A DNA stretch of 64,000 bases. It comes from Streptomyces vietnamensis. Its GTDB lineage: Bacteria > Actinomycetota > Actinomycetes > Streptomycetales > Streptomycetaceae. Of this stretch, positions 7,704-17,746 are shown piece by piece (position 1 is the first letter of the stretch; each line of letters starts with the position of its first letter). The stretch is taken from contig NZ_CP010407.1 in the NCBI RefSeq assembly GCF_000830005.1, positions 1,054,001 to 1,118,000 on the forward strand, written 5' to 3'. The position numbers were made by a program, and so were the translations under genes. The notes under the pieces are model-generated. The model did no database searches and had not been told where the DNA came from. It was given only the letters and a program-made list of their open reading frames with translations.

Positions 7704-7716
7704 CAAAGGGGCGGTC

Positions 7717-9012
7717 ATGAGTGATGTGGATGTGGATGTCGTCGTTGTCGGTGCGGGGTACGCGGGTCTGATCGCAGCCCGCAGCCTGCTGAACAGTGGG
7801 CTCACGGTCCAGGTTCTCGAAGCGGCCGACCGCGTGGGCGGCCGGGCGATGACGGTGACGTCGGCGGCCGGCACAGCCGTGGACCTGGGCGGTCAGTGGA
7901 TCGGTCACGATCACGTGAAGGTGCGCTCCCTGGCGGAAGAGTTCGGGGTATCCCTGTTTCCGACCCACACCGAGGGCAAAGCACTGATCCGTCACCGGGG
8001 GCGCGACGTGTCGATGCTCTCGGCGACCGGTGTCGCCGTCGGCGCGGCCCTTACGAGGCTTGCTGTGGCGGAGCGGTTCGGGCTGGGGGCGCGTGACGAC
8101 CAGACCCTCGCCACGTGGCTGGCGAAGGTCGGTCCCCGGCGGGCGCGCCGGCTCCTGGAGGTGGCGTTGGGGGAAGTCACTGCCACCGACCCCGAGTCGG
8201 TCTCCGTCCGGGCCGTGGCGCAAGGGATCAGGGGCGCCGGAGGTCTGCGCGAGATGTTCGGCATTGAAGGCGGAGCGCAAGACGCTCTACTGACGGGCGG
8301 TGCCGGCGGACTCGCAGAAGCGATCGCCACCGAGCTTGGGCCGGTGATCCAGCTGAATCAGCCAGTCCTCGGACTCGCCCGCGATGGAGCCGGCGTGACG
8401 GTCAGCACCCCCTACGGGGCGTCTCGCGCCCGCCGGGTCGTTGTCACGGCCGCACCTCCTGTGGCGAAAGCGATCGCTCACCGGCCCGCCCTCCCGGAGG
8501 CGCGGGAGCTGGTGCAGCGGGACACATTCATGGGGACGGTCTACAAGGCCGTCATCGTCTACGACTCGCCGTTCTGGCGTGCCGACGGGTACAGCGGCGA
8601 ACTCTTCGCTCTCGACGGCCCGATCCCTTCCGCTTTCGACGTCTCGCCGCCCGGCGGCCGGGGCCACCTGTGCGTTCTGGTACCCGGCCGGGGCGCCCGC
8701 AATCTGGACGACCTGACCGAGGAGACTCGCCGTGCCACGGTCCTGGCCGAACTGGCCCGGAATTTCGGCGAACTCGCCCGCCATCCGGTGAGCTTCCACG
8801 AGAAGTCCTGGCACAGGGACGAGTTCGTCCTGGGTGGTTACATGGCGTGGCCCCGTCCCGGCTCTCTTGAGGCTGTCCGCACGGCCGGCGCGCAACCGGT
8901 GGGACGCGTCCACTGGGCCGGCACCGAGACCTCGCCCCGCTACAGCGGCTATTTCGAAGGCGCCGTGCTGTCCGGGGAGCGGGTCGCCGAAGAGGTGCTC
9001 ACGGCGCTGTGA
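7717..9012 (+). CDS. flavin-containing amine oxidase (monoamine/polyamine oxidase type)
   Basis: A 431-residue FAD-dependent oxidase of the MAO superfamily. The Rossmann FAD motif VVVVGAGYAGLIAARSLLNS is at residues 8-27, followed by VLEAADRVGGRA, VDLGGQWIG, the C-terminal FAD clamp HWAGTETSPRYSGYFEGAV, and the oxygen-activating Lys in MGTVYK. The family oxidises an amine with O2 to an imine, which hydrolyses to an aldehyde with release of ammonia and H2O2. The Cys that binds FAD covalently in MAO A/B is absent (LGGYMAWP), so flavin is probably non-covalent. It has no signal peptide. ATG 7717 is at the start of the conserved beta strand; the long upstream frame is meaningless. It resembles the 21543 gene product more than the 19465 one. 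A strong hairpin (9058-9094) ends the unit. Confidence 0.9.
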   Translation: MSDVDVDVVVVGAGYAGLIAARSLLNSGLTVQVLEAADRVGGRAMTVTSAAGTAVDLGGQWIGHDHVKVRSLAEEFGVSLFPTHTEGKALIRHRGRDVSMLSATGVAVGAALTRLAVAERFGLGARDDQTLATWLAKVGPRRARRLLEVALGEVTATDPESVSVRAVAQGIRGAGGLREMFGIEGGAQDALLTGGAGGLAEAIATELGPVIQLNQPVLGLARDGAGVTVSTPYGASRARRVVVTAAPPVAKAIAHRPALPEARELVQRDTFMGTVYKAVIVYDSPFWRADGYSGELFALDGPIPSAFDVSPPGGRGHLCVLVPGRGARNLDDLTEETRRATVLAELARNFGELARHPVSFHEKSWHRDEFVLGGYMAWPRPGSLEAVRTAGAQPVGRVHWAGTETSPRYSGYFEGAVLSGERVAEEVLTAL

Positions 9013-9419
9013 TCGGCCGAGGCTGCGGAGTTCGCCACCCGGCTGCCGGACGGACCGAGGCGCGGCGTGGCGTGCTGCACGCCACGCCGCGCCTAGGTTC
9101 TGCCTGGCCACGCGGGAGTCGGCGACCGGACGCATGAGGCGAGGTCTCCCCGACCTTGCCCTGCCTGGTGTCCGGAGCCCGACAGGCAGACGGGTTTCGG
9201 TCCGTCGACCGGATCGGGTCGAGGAGCCGCCCTCGCCGGTCCGGCCTGTGCAGCCTCCGCGATGCCGGCACTTGACCCCGCGGTGGAGCGGAGGAGCCTG
9301 CTCGAATCCCGAGGACCGGGCAGATCCGAAAGCCTCCTCGACCGCCATGGGGTGGGTCGACGCGCATCCTGCCGGGATCGTCGAGACGGCGCCCCGCCCT
9401 CAGGCTGACGGCGAGACGT
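9013..9419. other. gap between convergent genes
   Basis: Apart from the terminator hairpin at 9058-9094 I see nothing supportable in these 400 bases; the overlapping frames on both strands show no domain. Confidence 0.5.
9058..9094. terminator. strong hairpin after the amine oxidase
   Basis: A perfect 17-bp stem: AGGCGCGGCGTGGCGTG (9058-9074), 3-base loop, CACGCCACGCCGCGCCT (9078-9094). There is no U-run, as is usual in streptomycetes. It lies 46 bases past the stop codon and can act on both strands. Confidence 0.8.
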
Positions 9420-9803
9420 CTACCAGTCATCGCGGAGCGGCGGCTCCAGCTCGAACACCGGCACCCCGTCAGGGGTGATCTCCAGTACGCTCACGGGTGC
9501 CCCGTAGGGGGCGAGTCCCGGGGCCACACCATCGACGGCTCCACGCAGTCTGACGCCGTCGCCCAGGTCCACCACCGCCATCGTCCGCGGGCGCGCACCC
9601 TGCCTACGCACCGTCACCGACCCGTGGATCCGGCCACGGCCCTTGCTGCTCACCCACTCCAGATCCGTTGACGCGCAGACCGGGCACAGCAGGGACGTGC
9701 GCAGCACGGCAGTCGTGCACCATGTGCAGCGCTGGAAGCAGAGCTCGGTGACCGTCTTCGGCGGGCCGACGAGTGCCTCGTGCTCGACCGTCTTCACGTA
9801 CAT
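9420..9803 (-). CDS. DUF35 Zn-ribbon/OB-fold protein
   Basis: A 127-residue protein with the DUF35 arrangement. An N-terminal rubredoxin-like zinc ribbon has paired Cys (CTWC around residues 26-29; CPVC around 39-42), and an OB-fold follows (GRGRIHGSVTVRR, MAVVDLGDGVRLRGAVDG, VPVFELEPP). Such proteins usually partner a thiolase-like or lipid-transfer thiolase enzyme in CoA-ester breakdown; no thiolase is present in the window. The start at 9803 has a clear GAAGGG ribosome site; the frame stays open upstream to 10157 without similarity. A promoter (-35 TTGTGT 9995-10000, -10 TACGCT 9972-9977, minus strand) with operator copy B at +2 to +15 precedes it, giving a leader of about 160 bases. It probably belongs to the amine/acyl-CoA pathway. 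Confidence 0.85.
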   Translation of the reverse strand: MYVKTVEHEALVGPPKTVTELCFQRCTWCTTAVLRTSLLCPVCASTDLEWVSSKGRGRIHGSVTVRRQGARPRTMAVVDLGDGVRLRGAVDGVAPGLAPYGAPVSVLEITPDGVPVFELEPPLRDDW

Positions 9804-9949
9804 GGTGGTGCTGCCCTTCTCGATCACGGGATGACGGCTGACGGCGGCCCGGGGATGCCCCGGCGTCCGCTTCACCTGCCGGGACGGAAGCGCACCGGTC
9901 GGCGATCCACCGCGCCCGGAGCGGGCCCTCTTATCCGCGAACATTAAAA

Positions 9950-9963
9950 CTCGGTCAAGCGAC
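9950..9963. promoter_or_regulatory. operator copy B
   Basis: CTCGGTCAAGCGAC, a 14-mer aligned to GTCG-N6-CGAC with one mismatch in the first base, preceded by TTAAAA as copy A is by TTAA. It lies at about +2 to +15 of the predicted minus-strand transcript for the DUF35 gene. Confidence 0.5.
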
Positions 9964-9971
9964 CGCCTTTT

Positions 9972-10000
9972 AGCGTAGGCAAACCCCTCACAGCACACAA
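9972..10000 (-). promoter_or_regulatory. candidate promoter for the DUF35 gene
   Basis: Minus strand: -35 TTGTGT (10000-9995), 17-bp spacer, -10 TACGCT (9977-9972), start near 9965. The -35 is almost the same as that of the 5370 promoter (TTGTGC). Confidence 0.4.
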
Positions 10001-10166
10001 GAGGGAGGGCTGACCGCGGACGCCGCGACCTGGAGCACGCACTCGACGTGACCACCCCGGCCGCGACCCCGCACCCTTTCTCGCCCGGTTCAGGCAATCC
10101 GTTCCAGCTGAACAGCCTCTGCGGGGCGCTTCGCCCGGACGGCCGAGTCATGACCAAACCCCGCCG

Positions 10167-10196
10167 TTGCGCCTTGAGCGTACGTGCCTCTATGTT
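10167..10196 (+). promoter_or_regulatory. candidate promoter for the acyl-CoA dehydrogenase
   Basis: -35 TTGCGC (10167-10172), 18-bp spacer, -10 TATGTT (10191-10196), start near 10203, inside operator copy C. Confidence 0.4.
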
Positions 10197-10198
10197 AA

Positions 10199-10212
10199 GT
10201 CGGACGTACGAC
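10199..10212. promoter_or_regulatory. operator copy C
   Basis: GTCGGACGTACGAC, identical in all 14 bases to copy A. It overlaps the predicted transcription start of the acyl-CoA dehydrogenase gene, so a bound repressor would block RNA polymerase. Confidence 0.65.
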
Positions 10213-10429
10213 CGAATCTAGCTGACCATGCGCTGTAGCGATCCTTTGATCGGCTTCTCCCAGGACCCCTGTCCGACGTCGCAGGACAGCTTCACGCGCA
10301 CAGCCGATCGCGCACCGGCAGTAACGAGAAGAGAGCCGTCTCCACGACTCGGATCTCCTCCTCGCCCTGTTGCAGCCTCGGCCGTCTCTCCCCCTGCCGA
10401 GCGCCTTCCCAACCTGAAAGAGATCGACT

Positions 10430-11683
10430 ATGACCACCTCGACAGTCACGCCGACGGGCGCCACCGCCTCCGTGGTTCGCCTGTACGACCGGATGTACCA
10501 CGATCGGCTCAGCCCGCAGGAGGTCCTCGCCGTCCGTGAGCGCGTCCGCGCCATGGCGGACGAGGTCGTCGCCCCCGCGGCCCACGCCATCGCCACCGGG
10601 GACGAGCGGGTCGAGGGGTTCCCCCGTGAGGTGTTCGACGAGCTCGCCCGCCGCGGGCTGTTCCGCATCCCGTTCGCCGGCGACGTCGGCGGCGACGACC
10701 TGACTCACCCGGCCACCGCGACCGCGGTCGCCGTCGAGGAGATCGCCTACCACTCCAACAGCGTCGCCGCGGTCTTCGACGTCCACTGCATCCTCGCTGG
10801 AAACGCGCTCAAGCACGGCACCGACAAGCAGAAGCAGCAATGGCTGCGCCCGCTGGTCGCCGGAGAAATCGTCGGGTCCTTCGCCACCAGCGAGCCCGGA
10901 GCCTCCAGCGACCTGGCGCCCACCGCCGTGCAAACCCGTGCCGACCGCACCGGCGACGGCTGGGTCCTCAACGGCACCAAGCGGTGGATCACCAACTCTC
11001 CGGTCGCCGCGTTCGTCGTCGTCCTGGCGCGCACCGACGACCGCCTGACCACGTTCATCGTCCCGACCAACGCCCCCGGCGTCAGCGTCGGCCTACCCGA
11101 CCGCAAGATCGGAAACCGAGGCCAGCTCACCGCCGACGTCACCTTCTCCGACGTACGGCTCACCGACGACGACGTGCTCGGCCGGCCCGGCGAAGGCCTC
11201 AAGATCGCCCTGCAGACCCTGACCTACGGCCGCATCGGCATCGGCGCCGCCGGCGTGGGCATGGCCCAGGCCGCCTTCGACCACATGACGGCCCACCTGA
11301 CCACCCGCCACGCCTTCGGCAAGCCCCTGGGTGCGAACCAGCACTGGCAGTTCGCCGTCGCGGAGTACGCGACGCAGCTGGAAGCGGCACGCAGCACCTA
11401 CCTCAAGGCCGCACTGCGCATGGACGAGGGAGTCGACTTCCCCGAGCCGGAGGCGGCGATGGCCAAGCTCCTCGGCACGCGCCTGTCAGTCGACATCGCC
11501 CGGGACGCCGTACAGGTCTTCGGCGGCATGGGTTTCGTGCAGGAACGCGGCGCCGACGGCGCGACCTCCGTGGTGTCGACCCTCTACCGCGACAGCAAGA
11601 TCGGCGAAATCTACGAAGGCGCCAACGAGATCCAGAAGTGGGTCATCGCCCGCCGCGTGCTGGGTCGCGACGTCACGGGCTGA
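10430..11683 (+). CDS. acyl-CoA dehydrogenase
   Basis: A 417-residue acyl-CoA dehydrogenase, the FAD enzyme that introduces the alpha-beta double bond in an acyl-CoA. It is of normal length with the N-terminal helical domain, the FAD/substrate strand (FATSEPGASSDLAPTAV, then GTKRWITNS), the middle beta domain, and the C-terminal helical domain (YGRIGIGAAGVGMAQAAFDH; QVFGGMGFVQE). The catalytic Glu is in EIYEGANEIQK. ATG 10430 begins MTTSTVTPTG. Operator copy C and a promoter lie about 230 bases upstream. A strong hairpin (11702-11740) ends transcription, so it is a single-gene unit. In context it would act after the acyl-CoA ligase at 16111. A decayed fragment of a close relative is at 4548-4625. 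Confidence 0.92.
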   Translation: MTTSTVTPTGATASVVRLYDRMYHDRLSPQEVLAVRERVRAMADEVVAPAAHAIATGDERVEGFPREVFDELARRGLFRIPFAGDVGGDDLTHPATATAVAVEEIAYHSNSVAAVFDVHCILAGNALKHGTDKQKQQWLRPLVAGEIVGSFATSEPGASSDLAPTAVQTRADRTGDGWVLNGTKRWITNSPVAAFVVVLARTDDRLTTFIVPTNAPGVSVGLPDRKIGNRGQLTADVTFSDVRLTDDDVLGRPGEGLKIALQTLTYGRIGIGAAGVGMAQAAFDHMTAHLTTRHAFGKPLGANQHWQFAVAEYATQLEAARSTYLKAALRMDEGVDFPEPEAAMAKLLGTRLSVDIARDAVQVFGGMGFVQERGADGATSVVSTLYRDSKIGEIYEGANEIQKWVIARRVLGRDVTG

Positions 11684-11701
11684 TCCACGACGCGAACCCG
11701 A

Positions 11702-11740
11702 CGGGCCGGGCGTCACCACCCCACGGTGGCGCCCGGCCCG
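11702..11740. terminator. terminator after the acyl-CoA dehydrogenase
   Basis: CGGGCCGGGCGTCACC (11702-11717) pairs with GGTGGCGCCCGGCCCG (11725-11740): 16 bp with one G:U pair, 7-base loop, 18 bases after the stop codon. Confidence 0.8.
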
Positions 11741-11892
11741 CACCAACGCCGGCCACCCGCTTCACTGGTGGCCGGCGCGCACACGCGGTCGTCCCGCCGG
11801 GCCCGGCCCTGCCCGTGTCCCCGGTGCCAGCCCGGCCTCCCCCCGTACCCCTCAGTGTCCCGCCCCCTCACCTCACCCGCCCGGAGCCTCCC

Positions 11893-12231
11893 GTGCACCC
11901 CGCCTCCTCCTCAGGCCCAGCGCCGACATCACAGGACGCGCCCAGCGCCCCCCGGAAAAACAGTGAAGGGCACCGCAGAACCCTCCACGGCGCCCTGCGC
12001 ACCTACCTCGTCCTCAACGCGGCTTCCCTCGGCGTCGGGGTCGTGATGTCCTGCTCCACCCAGATCGCCGAAGTCCGCGTCAACGCGCGACTGACTCTCG
12101 GCATCGTGTGGGGACTTCTCCAACTCGCCCTCCTCATGACCTCCACCTGGTGGTACGAGAGGCAGGCGACCCGCCTGTCCGATCCCCTCGACGCCTTCCC
12201 GCAGACCGGTACCTCCCGGGACGGGTGGTGA
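11893..12231 (+). CDS. DUF485 membrane protein
   Basis: A 112-residue protein. About 30 polar, Pro/Ser-rich residues are followed by two membrane helices (LRTYLVLNAASLGVGVVMS; LGIVWGLLQLALLMTSTWW) and the closing WYERQATRLSDPL typical of DUF485. DUF485 genes stand directly before sodium/acetate-type symporters (as yjcH before actP in E. coli), and here only 4 bases separate it from the symporter, so a shared transcript and joint assembly are likely. The GTG at 11893 is the best-placed start; the longer open frame upstream is only the shadow of the acyl-CoA dehydrogenase. Confidence 0.75.
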   Translation: MHPASSSGPAPTSQDAPSAPRKNSEGHRRTLHGALRTYLVLNAASLGVGVVMSCSTQIAEVRVNARLTLGIVWGLLQLALLMTSTWWYERQATRLSDPLDAFPQTGTSRDGW

Positions 12232-12235
12232 GCCG

Positions 12236-13840
12236 ATGACCCGACACACGATGAGCTCGGGCCTGCTCAACCCCGTCGGCTCCGATGCCGGCGGAGCGGT
12301 GATCACGGCGTTCCTCGTCTTCGTCGCCGTCTGTCTGTTGTGGGTCTTCACACTCGCCGCACAGGACGAGAACCCCGAGCGCCTCTACACCGCCGGCCGC
12401 TCCCTCTCCCCCGTCTTCAACGGGTTCGCGATGGCCGGCGAGCAGATATCGGTCGTCAGCCTGTTCGCCACGACGGGCGCGGTCGCCCTCTTCGGATACG
12501 ACGGATTCGCCACCGCCGTCGACAGTGCCGTCGCACTGGCCGTCCTGCTCCTCCTGGCCCAGCGAATTCGCAGGAGCGGCCGCTACACGCTCGGGGGGCT
12601 GTTCACCCTGCGTGCGTCGGGGCAGGGCCTTCGTACGGCCGCGGCCGTGGTGACCCTGGTCATCACGATCCCCCTGCTCGTGATCCAGTTGCGGGCCGGC
12701 GGCATCAGCGCGGCGCTGCTGATCGGCAAGTCGTCCTCCGCGGCCCAGATCGCGTGCACCGTGCTGATGGGGGGCCTCATCGTCTGCTTCGCCGCTGTGG
12801 CGGACCTGAAGGGCACCAGCCTCCTCCAGGTCGTCAAAGTCCCCGTCACTCTGCTGGTGCTCGCGGTGGTCGCGCTGCTGAGCCTCAGGAAAATGGAGTG
12901 GGACCCTGGCGTGCTCCTCGAGACAGCAGCCAGGAACAGCGTGGACCCGGAGGGATTTCTGGCGCCAGGGCTCTGGGCGCACACGGCGGGCCTCGGCTCC
13001 CTCAACACCGTCAGCGACCATGTCGTCGTGGTCCTCGGCACGGCCATGCTGCCCCATCTGATCCTGCGGGTCAGCGCCTCCAGCACGCCGCACACGGCGC
13101 GTCGGTCCGTCAGCGTCGCCACAGGGCTGGTGGGCGCGTTCTTCCTCCTGTTGATCACGACGGGATTCGCGGCCGCGGCCGTGGTGGGCAGCAAGGACAT
13201 CGCCTCGGTCGACCCCAACGGACAAGCCGCGCCGGTCCTGCTGGCCGCGGGCGTGCTCGGGTACGGATCGGACCCCCGGATCGTGCTCATCACCGTCATG
13301 GCGTGTGTCGCTTTCATGGCTGTCCTCACCGGTGTGACCAGCATCAGCTTCGCCGCCGCGGTCTCCCTCACTCACGACGTGTTCGCGCGCGCCGGGCGGA
13401 GCCGTACCGACCAAGGAGAAGTACGGGTGCTGCGTTCTGTCGTCGTCGGCCTGTGCGTCCTGTGCCTCTCCTTGTCCGTGGCCGTCCACCGACAGCCCGT
13501 CGAGTTCCTCGTGACCTTCTCCCTGAGCGTTGCCGCGGCGTGCGTCTTCCCCGTGCTGGTCTACTCCTTCTTCTGGGAGGGCTTCAACAGGAGAGGACTG
13601 CTGTGGTCCGTCTACGGGGGACTGTTCCTGTGCGCCGTACTGACGTTCTTCTCGCCCACCGTGTCCGGCACCTCGTACGCGGTGTGGCCCGACGTCGACT
13701 TCAGCTGGTATCCGTACCACTCACCGGGTCTGGTCGCCGTGCCTGCTGCCTTTGTCCTCGGGTGGCTCGGCAGCAACGCGTCGGGCGGTGACACGCGCGG
13801 TGCCTTCCGCCGCGCCCTCTCCCGTGACGTCGGCCGGTAG
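12236..13840 (+). CDS. sodium:solute symporter (SSS family, ActP-like)
   Basis: A 534-residue membrane protein with about 13 hydrophobic helices. It carries features of the monocarboxylate-type SSS carriers: LYTAGRSLSPVFNGFAMAGE near residues 50-70 (compare YxAGRxxxxxxNGxAxAGD), GRYTLGGLFTLR, and SISFAAAVSLTHDVFAR. Such carriers take up acetate, propionate, pyruvate or similar acids with Na+. With DUF485 it forms a two-gene unit, ended by an 18-bp hairpin at 13878-13917. Lying between the acyl-CoA dehydrogenase and the ligase operon, it may import a carboxylic acid handled by that pathway; the actual substrate cannot be read from the sequence. Confidence 0.88.
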   Translation: MTRHTMSSGLLNPVGSDAGGAVITAFLVFVAVCLLWVFTLAAQDENPERLYTAGRSLSPVFNGFAMAGEQISVVSLFATTGAVALFGYDGFATAVDSAVALAVLLLLAQRIRRSGRYTLGGLFTLRASGQGLRTAAAVVTLVITIPLLVIQLRAGGISAALLIGKSSSAAQIACTVLMGGLIVCFAAVADLKGTSLLQVVKVPVTLLVLAVVALLSLRKMEWDPGVLLETAARNSVDPEGFLAPGLWAHTAGLGSLNTVSDHVVVVLGTAMLPHLILRVSASSTPHTARRSVSVATGLVGAFFLLLITTGFAAAAVVGSKDIASVDPNGQAAPVLLAAGVLGYGSDPRIVLITVMACVAFMAVLTGVTSISFAAAVSLTHDVFARAGRSRTDQGEVRVLRSVVVGLCVLCLSLSVAVHRQPVEFLVTFSLSVAAACVFPVLVYSFFWEGFNRRGLLWSVYGGLFLCAVLTFFSPTVSGTSYAVWPDVDFSWYPYHSPGLVAVPAAFVLGWLGSNASGGDTRGAFRRALSRDVGR

Positions 13841-13877
13841 GGCAGCGGCACTCGCCTGAACAGGCCGGCACCTCACA

Positions 13878-13917
13878 CAGACGCCGACCCTGCGGAGAAC
13901 CGCAGGGTCGGCGTCTG
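13878..13917. terminator. bidirectional terminator
   Basis: A perfect 18-bp stem: CAGACGCCGACCCTGCGG (13878-13895), loop AGAA, complement 13900-13917. It stands between the convergent symporter and nitronate monooxygenase genes. Confidence 0.85.
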
Positions 13918-13996
13918 CGTCTGCCGAGGTCTTCGCGGAAGCCGCCGTCAAGGCGGGGCAGGAGGGGGCTTCCGCGGAGAACCGTTTCGGGTGTCC

Positions 13997-16010
<2,014 letters not shown>

Positions 16011-16110
16011 CAGGTACCTCCAGGGGTGCGGGGCAGGCCGCTGACCAGACTGATCAGCTGGACGCGGTTCACGGCCTCAGGAGCCGCGTCGGGTGGCGAT
16101 CCGGCGTGCA

Positions 16111-17676
16111 TCAGCGCAGCTCACGCTTGAGGATCTTGCCGGTGGCGGTCATCGGCAGACTGTCGACGATCTCGACGATCCGCGGGTACTTGTAGGCCGC
16201 CATCTGTTCCCGCGACCAGGCGACGAGTTCCTCGGCCGTGGCGTCGGCCCCGCTCTTGAGGACGACCATCGCCTTCACCTCCTCGCCGTGGGTGCCGTGC
16301 GGCACGCCGATGACGGCGACGAGCGAGACGGCCGGATGGGTGAGGAGAACCTCTTCGATCTCCCGCGGGTACACGTTGAAGCCGCCGCGGATGATCATGT
16401 CCTTGGCGCGGTCGACGATGTAGTACCAGCCGTCCTCGTCGCGTCTGGCGAGGTCGCCGGTGCGGAACCAGCCGTCCTCGCTGAGCACTCCTGCGGTCTC
16501 CTCCGGGCGGTTGTGGTAGCCCTTGAAGACGTTGTGGCCCTTGACGGCGATCTCACCGACGGCGTCGGGCGTCCATCGCACCTCGCTCCAGGACGAGGGC
16601 TCGACGAGCTTGAGCTCGACCCCGGGCAGCTGGGTGCCGATCGATCCCGGACGGGCCGGGGCACCATGCGGCTTGAACGCCGCGACGGGTGAGGTCTCGG
16701 ACAGGCCGTAGCCCTCGGCGATGACGACGCCGAACCGCCTCTCGAACTCCTTGTGGACCTCGACCGGCAGGGCCGAGCCTCCGGAGACGGCCATGCGCAG
16801 GTTGCGCGCGAGCGTGGCGACGTCGACGGTTTCGTCGAGGATCCCGAGCAGCGCCCAGTACATCGTGGGGACGCCGGCGAAGAACGTCACGGCTTCCTTG
16901 AGCATGGCGGTGATCGCTGCCTGGGCTCCGAACCGGGGCAGCATCACGACGGTGCCCGCGTAGGCGGCGGCGCCGTTCTGGATCACCGTCTGGCCGAAGG
17001 AGTGGAACAGCGGCAGCACGCACAGGTAGGTGTCCGGACGGTGCTCGTCGGCACCGAACAGCTCCTTGCTGACGAGTGCGTTGTCCCGCATGTTGCGGTG
17101 CCGCAGCTCGGCCCCCTTGGGCCGGCCGGTCGTCCCGGAGGTGTACAGGATGACCGCGGTGTCGTCCTCGTCGGTCCGGACCGTCTCGAAGTCCGGCGCC
17201 TGATCCGCCACCGCGGCGCCGAAGGTCTCGGCACCCGCGACGGGACTCGCGGCGACCGGGTCGGCGGTCACCACGAAGAAGTCCCTCGTGCCGGCCGAAT
17301 CCTGGAACCCGGCGTAGGCCTCCTGACCGATGGGCAGATCGGGCGAACCCTCGAAGGCGAAGAGGGCCACGGCGTCGGAGTCGTCGAGGTGGTAGGCGAT
17401 TTCGCGGCCCTTGAGGAGCATGTTCAGGGGGACGACGGTGGCACCTGCCTTGAGGATGCCGTTGTAGATGATCGTGAAGTGCGGCAGGTTCGGGATCATC
17501 AGGGCGACCTTGTCCCCGGGCCGCACGCCACGGGAGACCAGCAGATTGGCGACCTGGTTGGCGGCGCCGTCGACCTGGGCGTAACTCAGGCGGGTGTCGC
17601 CGAGCACGATCGCGGTCCGCTCGGGGTACTTCGCTGCGCTGCCTTCGAGCAGGTCGGCGAGGTTGTAGGACGGCAT
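16111..17676 (-). CDS. long-chain/medium-chain acyl-CoA ligase (AMP-forming)
   Basis: A 521-residue acyl-CoA synthetase that activates a carboxylic acid with ATP and CoA. The ANL motifs are intact: ILYTSGTTGRPKGAELRHRN (P-loop), EGYGLSETSPV, GWFRTGDLARRDEDGWYYIV, DRAKDMIIRGGFNVYPREIE (hinge) and the catalytic Lys in MTATGKILKREL near the end. ATG 17676 (MPSYNLADLL) is preceded by AGAAAGAG; the frame remains open 14 codons further up. It is 70 bases after the aldehyde dehydrogenase gene in the same operon, matching an order amine -> aldehyde -> acid -> CoA ester. The acid itself is not deducible. Confidence 0.92.
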   Translation of the reverse strand: MPSYNLADLLEGSAAKYPERTAIVLGDTRLSYAQVDGAANQVANLLVSRGVRPGDKVALMIPNLPHFTIIYNGILKAGATVVPLNMLLKGREIAYHLDDSDAVALFAFEGSPDLPIGQEAYAGFQDSAGTRDFFVVTADPVAASPVAGAETFGAAVADQAPDFETVRTDEDDTAVILYTSGTTGRPKGAELRHRNMRDNALVSKELFGADEHRPDTYLCVLPLFHSFGQTVIQNGAAAYAGTVVMLPRFGAQAAITAMLKEAVTFFAGVPTMYWALLGILDETVDVATLARNLRMAVSGGSALPVEVHKEFERRFGVVIAEGYGLSETSPVAAFKPHGAPARPGSIGTQLPGVELKLVEPSSWSEVRWTPDAVGEIAVKGHNVFKGYHNRPEETAGVLSEDGWFRTGDLARRDEDGWYYIVDRAKDMIIRGGFNVYPREIEEVLLTHPAVSLVAVIGVPHGTHGEEVKAMVVLKSGADATAEELVAWSREQMAAYKYPRIVEIVDSLPMTATGKILKRELR

Positions 17677-17746
17677 GGCGGCTCTTTCTGGATCTGGGAG
17701 GGTTTCCGGCGGTCTCATCGTCCTGGGCCCGGTCCGGAGACAGGCC

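Larger units (their letters stand above)
6336..7716. other. long gap with relics, palindrome and simple repeat
   Basis: Nearly 1.4 kb with no intact gene. It holds a 32-bp near-perfect palindrome (6514-6545), a (CACCCG)9 tract, an IS630-type transposase relic (7226-7410) and an inverted repeat before the amine oxidase (7674-7703). The long open frames on both strands are caused by GC bias and the hexamer tract and carry no recognised domain. Confidence 0.55.

Noticed and set aside
10050..10195. A short frame (NPFQLNSL, RVMTKPRR) that vaguely recalls the N-terminus of old yellow enzymes
   Set aside because: The match is only a few residues with an insertion in the middle, and the frame ends without the barrel; too weak to call a relic.
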